A DNA stretch of 6,192 bases from Auritidibacter sp. Marseille-P8566 (lineage in GTDB: Bacteria > Bacteroidota > Bacteroidia > Flavobacteriales > Flavobacteriaceae): assembly GCA_943325595.2 (NCBI GenBank), contig CALPQA020000125.1, positions 1 through 6,192 on the forward strand, read 5' to 3'. The translations under genes and the position numbers were made by a program. This document shows positions 1 to 4,680 of the stretch, piece by piece. Below the pieces are notes generated by a model. The model was given only the letters and a program-made list of their open reading frames with translations, was not told the origin of the DNA and searched no databases. Each line of letters starts with the position of its first letter. The stretch's first letter is position 1.

Positions 1-2
1 CA

Positions 3-58
3 GATTTTAGATTTCGGATTTCTGAACTCATAATTTATAATTTATAATTCATAATTAA
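3..58. repeat. Degenerate 7-bp tandem repeat array, about 8 units
   Basis: Eight consecutive heptamers fit one uninterrupted register. Position 2 is A and position 5 is T in all eight, position 4 is T in seven, and position 6 is a pyrimidine in seven. The first units read like GATTTCG and the last like TAATTTA, so the unit drifts along the array while the period holds. It fills nearly the whole visible spacer and stops about 6 nt before the start codon of the next gene. It may begin upstream of the window. No TANNTTTG promoter box is visible inside it. Its function is unknown. Confidence 0.7.
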
Positions 59-64
59 TCAAGA

Positions 65-421
65 ATGTCAAGAGATATACAACTTAAAGAACGCTGGGAA
101 CAGCTTGTAAATATACTTTCCAATCAATTTTCACAAGGCGAAGATTTAGATTTGGATGCTATAATTTATTTAATCGGTGTTCAGGAATTGGGCAAAATCC
201 ACCAAGCCTACAAAAAAGACGAAAAATTGAACCTAATGCACATCGCCATTTGCAGATTATTAGAGCCTTACGGGTTTTATGAATTTGATTATGTAGATGT
301 CGACGGTTGGCCACATTACAAAGTAAAAGAAGAATTACCGCCTTTAAAAGCAGGCGAACAATCGGTTTTGATGAAAGAAGCTATTGTGAATTATTTTATT
401 GAAAAAGAACTTATTGATTAA
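65..421 (+). CDS. Conserved-type hypothetical protein, 118 aa
   Basis: I cannot assign a function. The product is a small soluble protein with no signal peptide or membrane segment. The N-terminal ~65 residues look helical and contain an acidic stretch (DLDLD, residues 27-31) followed by a hydrophobic helix around IIYLIGVQELG (33-43). A more aromatic segment follows, YGFYEFDYVDVDGWPHY at about 69-85, and the tail is helical. The start ATG at 65 lies behind the A-rich sequence AATCAAGA, as usual for Bacteroidetes genes without a Shine-Dalgarno site. It is co-oriented with pheS, 89 nt upstream of it, but pheS has its own candidate promoter. From memory, flavobacterial genomes often carry an unnamed protein of this type upstream of pheS; that is recollection, not a search. 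The coding call is well supported by the intact frame and natural composition. Confidence 0.85.
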   Translation: MSRDIQLKERWEQLVNILSNQFSQGEDLDLDAIIYLIGVQELGKIHQAYKKDEKLNLMHIAICRLLEPYGFYEFDYVDVDGWPHYKVKEELPPLKAGEQSVLMKEAIVNYFIEKELID

Positions 422-442
422 AGAATGTCTATTTGCTTGAAA

Positions 443-477
443 AACTTATAACATTCAACCCACAACTTACAACTTTT
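443..477. repeat. Second 7-bp tandem array, 5 units starting AAC
   Basis: The trinucleotide AAC recurs at 443, 450, 457, 464 and 471, exactly 7 bp apart. The units include AACTTAT, AACTTAC and AACTTTT. The array sits between the 118-aa gene and pheS and ends 5 bp before the candidate pheS -7 box, so it occupies the place of the -33 region and the sequence upstream. Its consensus differs from the array at 3-58, but the period is the same. Confidence 0.7.
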
Positions 478-481
478 TACT

Positions 482-489
482 TAAATTTG
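482..489 (+). promoter_or_regulatory. Candidate -7 promoter box for pheS
   Basis: TAAATTTG matches the Bacteroidetes sigma-ABfr/SigA -7 consensus TANNTTTG exactly. Transcription would start around 493-496, giving a leader of about 15-18 nt to the preferred pheS start at 511. No TTTG-type -33 element is visible at the usual distance, because that stretch is taken up by the heptamer array. The match and its position are convincing, but it has not been mapped. Confidence 0.5.
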
Positions 490-510
490 CAGTTCAATTA
501 TTGAATGAAA

Positions 511-1530
511 ATGACAGATAAAATAAAAGAATATATTGGTGAAGCACAAGCTTTTCAAACTCAAGACGCAGCCGAATTAGAAGCTTTTCGCATCAAATTC
601 TTAGGTAAAAAAGGACTTTTAAACGACTTTTTTGCCGAATTTAAATTGGTGCCAAACGACCAGAAAAAGGAGTTTGGTCAAGTAATCAATTTATTGAAAA
701 CTACTGCCGAAGAAAAGATAAAAACCATCCAAGAATCCCTTGAAAGTAAAATTGAAATCAAAGGTTTTTATGGTGACTTAACGCGTCCGTCAGAACCTTT
801 AATAATAGGCTCTCGTCACCCAATTTCATTGGTAAAAAACCAAATTATAGATATCTTCTCTAACATTGGTTTCAATGTTTCTGAAGGTCCAGAAATTGAA
901 GACGATTGGCATAATTTTACAGCATTAAACTTGCCAGAATACCATCCGGCACGTGACATGCAGGACACTTTTTTCATACAAACTAATCCCGATATTTTAC
1001 TTAGAACGCACACCTCATCCGTGCAAGTTCGGTACATGGAAAACAACAAACCGCCAATTCGAACGATTTCACCAGGGAGAGTTTTCAGAAATGAAGCCGT
1101 TTCGTCGCGTTCTCACTGTATTTTTCACCAAGTCGAAGGCTTATATATCGATAAAGAGGTGTCGTTTGCCGATTTAAAACAAACCCTATTGCATTTCACC
1201 AAAGAAATGTTCGGAAAATCAAAAATTCGCTTGCGCCCGTCCTATTTCCCATTTACAGAACCAAGCGCGGAAATTGATATTTATTGGGGATTGAAAACCG
1301 AAACCGATTACCGAATTACAAAAGGAACTGGTTGGCTAGAAATTGGAGGTTGCGGAATGGTAGACCCAAATGTGCTAAAAAATTGTGGCATCAATACCGA
1401 CGAATTCAACGGTTTTGCTTTTGGAATGGGCGTAGAACGCATCGCAATGTTACTCTACCAAATTGGTGATATCAGGATGTTTTACGAAAATGACGTCCGT
1501 TTCTTAGAGCAATTCAGAGCGTCTATATAA
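511..1530 (+). CDS. pheS: Phenylalanine--tRNA ligase alpha subunit
   Basis: This is the catalytic alpha chain of cytosolic class IIc phenylalanyl-tRNA synthetase (alpha2beta2), which charges tRNA-Phe with phenylalanine using ATP. In 339-residue numbering, an N-terminal coiled-coil arm spans about 1-85. The catalytic core follows, with [13 protein letters not shown] near 100-112, [12 protein letters not shown] at 165-176, class II motif 2 (RVFRNE, 190-195) and motif 3 ([15 protein letters not shown], 301-315). The Ala of FAFGMG, equivalent to E. coli Ala294 that shapes the amino-acid pocket, is kept. An in-frame ATG at 505 would add Met-Lys. I prefer 511 because flavobacterial PheS proteins, as I recall them, are 339 aa and begin Met-x-Asp-Lys-Ile-Lys. 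The partner gene pheT is not adjacent, unlike in E. coli. Copy A of the structured repeat starts 7 nt after the stop. Confidence 0.97.
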   Translation: MTDKIKEYIGEAQAFQTQDAAELEAFRIKFLGKKGLLNDFFAEFKLVPNDQKKEFGQVINLLKTTAEEKIKTIQESLESKIEIKGFYGDLTRPSEPLIIGSRHPISLVKNQIIDIFSNIGFNVSEGPEIEDDWHNFTALNLPEYHPARDMQDTFFIQTNPDILLRTHTSSVQVRYMENNKPPIRTISPGRVFRNEAVSSRSHCIFHQVEGLYIDKEVSFADLKQTLLHFTKEMFGKSKIRLRPSYFPFTEPSAEIDIYWGLKTETDYRITKGTGWLEIGGCGMVDPNVLKNCGINTDEFNGFAFGMGVERIAMLLYQIGDIRMFYENDVRFLEQFRASI

Positions 1531-1537
1531 TTTTTTT

Positions 1538-1606
1538 GGAGCTATTTCCAGCTATTTGTTTCAATCCACACTAAAAAGTGCGGGATTTCCACTGCTATCT
1601 GGGCTA
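1538..1606 (+). repeat. Structured interspersed repeat, copy A
   Basis: This 69-nt element begins GGAGCT and ends GGGCTA. It matches copy B (4323-4397, other strand) at both ends. The left ends share GGAGCT, TTTCC and GCTAT in order. The right 23-24 nt agree at 19 of 23 aligned positions, including CTATC followed by GGGCTA. The middle is unlike copy B but can also fold, with CCACACT facing AGTGCGG around an AAAA loop (one mismatch). It sits 7 nt after the pheS stop, behind a run of seven T. No T-tract follows it, so it does not look like an ordinary intrinsic terminator. Confidence 0.75.
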
Positions 1607-1662
1607 TGGCATTTGATTTTATAACACAATTTCGATAAATAATAAATCACGGAATGAAATAA

Positions 1663-1688
1663 GAGATTGCTTCGTTCCTCGCAATGAC
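1663..1688 (+). repeat. Short palindromic interspersed repeat abutting a start codon
   Basis: The inverted repeat ATTGC (1666-1670) / GCAAT (1681-1685) encloses a 10-nt loop. The bottom strand contains CATTGCGAGGAACGAAGCAA, which I recognise from memory as the core of a very widespread intergenic repeat in Bacteroidetes and other bacteria. The element ends directly against the ATG at 1689, so it occupies the whole translation initiation region of the downstream gene. Confidence 0.65.
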
Positions 1689-2096
1689 ATGAAAAAAGAC
1701 ATCACAATTCCAGAAGTAGAAAATGTTTTCGTAGCTGCCGTTCAAGAATGGAGCGACGATTTCATGGAAAAAGTTTGGTATATCTATTTAGTAAACGATA
1801 GCGATTTTAAACTTGATGGCGTAATGGTAGTTTCCAAAGCTTTTGGAACTATTGATGGGGAAATGAAAAAAACCTCTCTTTTGCGTCATGCCTTTGTTGA
1901 GATTCCCGCAGTTTCAGTTGTGAAAGTCGAAATGCTTGAAAAAAGTGTAACCACTTTGAACAATGAATTTATGGTGACTTTCTTTATCGGAAACACGTTA
2001 TACGACAAGAAATTTATCTTTAAAGCCAATCTCATTTCAGAAAAAAATGTAGAAGAAGTACCTATTTTATTCGTTGATGGTGTAATCGTAAGATAA
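1689..2096 (+). CDS. Conserved-type hypothetical protein, 135 aa
   Basis: The function is unknown. It is a small soluble protein with no signal peptide or membrane helix. The pattern of alternating hydrophobic residues suggests a mostly beta fold: strands near 12-18 (VFVAAVQ), 29-36 (VWYIYLVN), 43-50 (DGVMVVSK), 76-82 (SVVKVEM), 93-111 (around EFMVTFFIGN then LYDKKFIF) and 124-134. I recall similar flavobacterial proteins, some of which carry an unsupported 'phenylalanyl-tRNA synthetase subunit alpha' label, probably taken over from the neighbouring pheS; nothing here resembles a synthetase domain. The start MKKDITIPEV fits my memory of the family N-terminus. A GC-richer palindromic repeat lies directly upstream instead of the usual A-rich leader. 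The next gene begins 6 nt after the stop, so the two are probably cotranscribed. I see no promoter of its own. Confidence 0.85.
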   Translation: MKKDITIPEVENVFVAAVQEWSDDFMEKVWYIYLVNDSDFKLDGVMVVSKAFGTIDGEMKKTSLLRHAFVEIPAVSVVKVEMLEKSVTTLNNEFMVTFFIGNTLYDKKFIFKANLISEKNVEEVPILFVDGVIVR

Positions 2097-2102
2097 AAAA
2101 GT

Positions 2103-3092
2103 ATGAATCCGATATCAAAAATTATACGTTGGGGAATTATAGGTTGTGGTAATGTAACCGAAGTGAAAAGCGGTCCTGCTTTTCAAAAAACCGAAGGTTT
2201 TGAAATCGTTGCAGTTATGCGCAGAGATGCTGAAAAAGCTGCTGATTATGCCAAACGACACGGTATAAAAAAATACTATTCCAATGCTGACGATTTAATA
2301 AACGACCCAGAAGTGGACGCCGTTTATATTGCAACCCCACCAGATTCTCATAAATTTTACGGACTCAAAGTGGCTTTGGCCGGAAAACCGTGTTGCATAG
2401 AAAAACCTTTAGCGCCCAATTATGAAGATAGTTTGGCGATTCACAAGGCCTTTTTAGATAAAAATCTACCCCTATTTGTGGCTTATTACCGCCGTTCGCT
2501 TCCCCGATTTGAAAAAATAAAAAGTTGGATTGACGAAAAAAGTATTGGTGAAATCCGACATATAAATTGGCATTTCATGCGTCCGCCATCTAAAGTTGAT
2601 GTTTCGGGAGAATACAATTGGCGCACCGATGCTGCTGTAGCTTCAGCTGGCTATTTTGATGATTTGGCAAGCCACGGATTGGATTTGTTTGTGCATCTTT
2701 TAGGAGAAATAAGCAATGCCTCGGGTATGAATTTGAACCAACAAAACTTGTATTCTGCAAAAGATGCTGTTGCCGCCACATGGTTACATAAATCAGGGAT
2801 TACGGGCACTGGAAGTTGGAATTTTGGCTGTCAATTCCTTGAAGATACGGCAACTATTTATGGTAGTAAAGGCAAAATTACCTTTTCAATATTTGAAGAA
2901 AATTCCATTGTATTAGAAACTGAAAAGGGCAAAACAGCACTTTTTATTGCATATTCGGAAAACGTACAACTCTTTCATGTCAATAAAATGCAGGAGTATT
3001 TGGCGGGTAATAGCTCTCATCCTTCTTTAGGATTATCAGCTGTTCATACCAACTGGGTAATGGAACAAATTATGGGTGAAAATTATAACTAA
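2103..3092 (+). CDS. Gfo/Idh/MocA family NAD(P)-dependent oxidoreductase
   Basis: This is a predicted cytoplasmic dehydrogenase or reductase of 329 aa, the usual family size, probably acting on a sugar, polyol or related hydroxy/keto compound. The N-terminal Rossmann domain (about 7-125) has the dinucleotide-binding turn GIIGCGNVTE (11-20), the family strand AVYIATPPDSH (73-83) and the signature EKPLA (100-104), whose Lys101 is the usual catalytic lysine. The C-terminal alpha/beta domain carries YFDDLASHGLDL (184-195). Asp187 and His191 there correspond to the Asp/His positions typical of this superfamily. The first Met is needed to keep the Rossmann turn; the next in-frame Met is residue 39. 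The A-rich sequence ATAAAAAAGT precedes the ATG. The substrate cannot be told from sequence. It follows the 135-aa gene by 6 nt and converges on the - strand gene with one base between stop codons. Confidence 0.93.
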   Translation: MNPISKIIRWGIIGCGNVTEVKSGPAFQKTEGFEIVAVMRRDAEKAADYAKRHGIKKYYSNADDLINDPEVDAVYIATPPDSHKFYGLKVALAGKPCCIEKPLAPNYEDSLAIHKAFLDKNLPLFVAYYRRSLPRFEKIKSWIDEKSIGEIRHINWHFMRPPSKVDVSGEYNWRTDAAVASAGYFDDLASHGLDLFVHLLGEISNASGMNLNQQNLYSAKDAVAATWLHKSGITGTGSWNFGCQFLEDTATIYGSKGKITFSIFEENSIVLETEKGKTALFIAYSENVQLFHVNKMQEYLAGNSSHPSLGLSAVHTNWVMEQIMGENYN

Positions 3093-3093
3093 A

Positions 3094-3312
3094 TTATTGT
3101 TTGCTTTCTCTTCTAATTTTAGATTTCCAACTTGAATAACCCAACACAAAAACCCCAAATAATAAAACTCCAACAGCTCTGATATAATAATTATAATCAG
3201 CCATTTGTGTGGCTAATGGCTTTTCTTTTAAGGCTAATACGGTTGTGAAAACAATCATAAATAAACCCCAAAAACCCCCGGTTTTCAATTGGTATTTCCA
3301 TCTTTCGGTCAT
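3094..3312 (-). CDS. Small two-helix membrane protein, 72 aa
   Basis: I do not recognise a named family. The protein is a predicted inner-membrane hairpin. Helix 1 is about residues 13-28 (GFWGLFMIVFTTVLAL). A polar loop of about 15 residues (KEKPLATQMADYNYY) follows. Helix 2 is about 44-60 (IRAVGVLLFGVFVLGYS). The C-terminal tail is basic (KSKIRRESKQ), and the N-terminus also has positive charges. By the positive-inside rule both ends should be cytoplasmic. The ATG lies 2 nt after the gpsA stop (TAATCATG), so the gene is almost certainly cotranscribed and probably translationally coupled with gpsA. That link to a phospholipid-precursor enzyme may hint at a membrane-related role, but this is only context. 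Confidence 0.8.
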   Translation of the reverse strand: MTERWKYQLKTGGFWGLFMIVFTTVLALKEKPLATQMADYNYYIRAVGVLLFGVFVLGYSSWKSKIRRESKQ

Positions 3313-3314
3313 GA

Positions 3315-4310
3315 TTAATCTAGTTTATCGGTGAGTTTTTTGAAAACCTTTTTGGCCTCTTTTCCTTGGTATAAAATATCGTAAACGGCATCAATAATTG
3401 GCGTTTTCGCACCATAACCTTGATTGAGTTCCCAGGCACTTTTAGTGGCATAATAACCTTCGGCAACCATACTCATTTCCATCATTGCGGATTTTACGGT
3501 GTAGCCTTTTCCAATCATGTTTCCGAACATTCTATTTCTAGAAAACACGGAATAGCCTGTTACTAATAAATCTCCTAAATAGGCGGAGTTATTGATATTG
3601 CGTTTCATTTTGTGCACTTTTCGGATGAATTTCTTCATTTCTCGGATTCCGTTGCTCATTAAAACCGATTGAAAGTTATCGCCATAACCCAATCCGTGTG
3701 CCATTCCTGCAGCAATTGCATAAATATTTTTTAGCATTGCGGCATATTCTGTTCCAATAATATCATCGCTTATTTTTGCTTTGATATAATTGCTTGATAA
3801 ACATTTGGCTACCACTTTGGCTTTTTCGGCGTCTCCACAAGCAATGGTTAAATAGGACAATCGCTCTAAAGCAACTTCTTCAGCGTGGCAAGGTCCTGTA
3901 ATTACGCCTATATTTTCGAAAGGAATATCGTAGACTTTATTGAAATGTTCGCCAACAATTAAACTTGTTTCGGGTACGATTCCTTTTATGGCGGAGAAAA
4001 TTACTTTTCCATCTAAACTTTGGGTGAGTTTTTTTAATTCGTTACTTAGGAATGCGGATGGAATTGCAAAAACAATGTAATCGGCATAGGCAACTGCTTC
4101 GTTAATATCACTTGTTAATCGCAGTTGTTCGATATGAAACTCTACTGAACTCAAATAATTTGGATTGTGATGGTACGTTTTTATGTGCTCAATTGCCTCT
4201 TCATTTCTCATGTACCAGGTAATTTCTGGTAAATTAACGCACAGCATTTTAGCAATTGCTGTTGCCCAACTTCCTCCTCCTATTACTGCAAATTTTGGTT
4301 GATCTGTCAT
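3315..4310 (-). CDS. gpsA: Glycerol-3-phosphate dehydrogenase [NAD(P)+]
   Basis: This cytosolic enzyme reduces dihydroxyacetone phosphate to sn-glycerol 3-phosphate with NAD(P)H, supplying the backbone for phospholipids. With the start chosen here it has 331 aa. The Rossmann turn is FAVIGGGSWATAIA (7-20). Also present are VFAIPSAF (80-87), SAIKG (106-110) with the conserved Lys109, TGPCHAEEVA (138-147), and LKNIYAIAAG (193-202) with the catalytic Lys194. The substrate-binding signature is GDLLVTGYSVFSRNR (246-260). The family usually has Cys where this one has Gly252 after Thr251; I recall Gly in flavobacterial orthologues. An in-frame ATG at 4343 would add 11 residues, but those codons lie in repeat copy B and its edge, and the protein beginning MTDQPKFAVIGGG fits the family. 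The leader is A-rich (AAATAAAAAA) with no Shine-Dalgarno motif. Confidence 0.97.
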   Translation of the reverse strand: MTDQPKFAVIGGGSWATAIAKMLCVNLPEITWYMRNEEAIEHIKTYHHNPNYLSSVEFHIEQLRLTSDINEAVAYADYIVFAIPSAFLSNELKKLTQSLDGKVIFSAIKGIVPETSLIVGEHFNKVYDIPFENIGVITGPCHAEEVALERLSYLTIACGDAEKAKVVAKCLSSNYIKAKISDDIIGTEYAAMLKNIYAIAAGMAHGLGYGDNFQSVLMSNGIREMKKFIRKVHKMKRNINNSAYLGDLLVTGYSVFSRNRMFGNMIGKGYTVKSAMMEMSMVAEGYYATKSAWELNQGYGAKTPIIDAVYDILYQGKEAKKVFKKLTDKLD

Positions 4311-4322
4311 TTTTTTATTTTT

Positions 4323-4397
4323 TAGCCCCGATAGTAGCGGCATCCTGTTGTGGCGGGTTTCGCCAGAACAGATACAGCGGATAGCGGGAAAAGCTCC
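4323..4397 (-). repeat. Structured interspersed repeat, copy B, in the gpsA leader
   Basis: Read on the - strand, this 75-nt element starts GGAGCT and ends GGGGCTA, matching copy A (1538-1606) at both ends. Its centre forms a different and stronger hairpin: TGGCG and CGCCA around the loop AAACC, extended past one C-C mismatch by GTT/AAC. It is clearly more GC-rich than the DNA around it. The element ends 12 nt before the gpsA start codon and contains an ATG in frame with gpsA. If transcription begins at the candidate promoter just upstream, the whole repeat is in the 5' UTR of the gpsA mRNA. Confidence 0.8.
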
Positions 4398-4411
4398 TAA
4401 AAATTATGCTT

Positions 4412-4419
4412 CAAAAGTA
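4412..4419 (-). promoter_or_regulatory. Candidate -7 promoter box for gpsA
   Basis: On the - strand TACTTTTG fits the Bacteroidetes -7 consensus TANNTTTG. Transcription would begin at about 4405-4409, just outside repeat copy B, leaving a leader of roughly 95-100 nt. A TTTG-type -33 element is not apparent at the expected place, which would fit an activator-dependent promoter, though it could also mean the box is a chance match. Confidence 0.4.
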
Positions 4420-4457
4420 CTGAAATTTGAATGAAATAGCATTATGATTGATTTTAC

Positions 4458-4475
4458 ATTTGATTTACATCAAAT
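4458..4475. promoter_or_regulatory. FNR/CRP-type palindrome upstream of gpsA
   Basis: ATTTGATTTACATCAAAT is a perfect 7+7 inverted repeat with a 4-nt spacer. It contains TTGAT-N4-ATCAA, the consensus site of FNR-type regulators of the Crp/FNR family. Its centre is about 58-61 bp upstream of the start inferred from the candidate -7 box at 4412-4419, the spacing typical of class I activation. A role in gpsA control is inference only. Confidence 0.4.
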
Positions 4476-4615
4476 TATTAAAAAAAATATAAATTAAATT
4501 TCTGATTTTCAATACAATAGAAACGTTATAAATCCGTTATAGGTTTATGTAATATTCAATTGTGCAATAGATATTATTATTGAGTTAGTTAATTTAATTG
4601 GTTTTTTTAACAAAA

Positions 4616-4651
4616 AAAAAGCGATCCCGAATCAAATCGAGAGCGCTTTTT
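4616..4651 (-). terminator. Intrinsic terminator of the alcohol dehydrogenase gene
   Basis: AAAAAGCG (4616-4623) and CGCTTTTT (4644-4651) pair perfectly. Together with the inner CGA/TCG part they form a 15-bp stem with two mismatches and the 6-nt loop 4631-4636. On the - strand the stem runs into nine consecutive T, starting about 30 nt after the alcohol dehydrogenase stop. The + strand also has a T5 tract after the stem, so the structure could work in both directions, although no + strand gene runs into it. Confidence 0.85.
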
Positions 4652-4680
4652 GAATTTATTTTGATGTTGGAATACAGTTC

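Larger units (their letters stand above)
4311..4680. other. 370-nt intergenic region between gpsA and the alcohol dehydrogenase
   Basis: On the - strand this region follows the alcohol dehydrogenase stop and precedes gpsA. From right to left it holds the bidirectional-looking terminator (4616-4651), a very AT-rich stretch (about 4480-4615), an FNR-type palindrome (4458-4475), a candidate gpsA -7 box (4412-4419) and repeat copy B (4323-4397). The AT-rich stretch has no open frame of note. It has one direct repeat, CGTTATA at 4524-4530 and 4535-4541, spaced 11 bp start to start. Confidence 0.7.

Noticed and set aside
3..477. CRISPR-like or satellite array in the first 480 nt
   Set aside because: The heptamer arrays have no spacers, their units are far too short for CRISPR, and a normal coding gene separates them.
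816..1049. Antisense open frame of 77 codons inside pheS
   Set aside because: It is fully inside the conserved pheS catalytic core, has a Cys/Ser-rich composition without domain features, and has no start signals. The other overlapping frames in pheS (953-1177, 1284-1469), in the oxidoreductase (2590-2781) and in the alcohol dehydrogenase (5384-5707) are shadows for the same reasons.
1531..1606. Rho-independent terminator of pheS in repeat copy A
   Set aside because: The T run precedes the hairpin on the + strand and none follows, the wrong order for an intrinsic terminator. Sharing both ends with copy B explains the sequence better as a repeat.
3199..3229. Hairpin AGCCAT/ATGGCT followed by a T-rich stretch as terminator of the oxidoreductase
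   Set aside because: The stem is only 6 bp with an 11-nt loop, the T tract is interrupted, it lies over 100 nt after the stop, and it is coding sequence of the opposite gene. It is too weak to list as a feature.
4311..4343. Eleven-codon N-terminal extension of gpsA
   Set aside because: The codons come from repeat copy B and its edge, and GpsA proteins begin a few residues before the Rossmann glycine turn. The ATG at 4308-4310 fits; the one at 4341-4343 does not.
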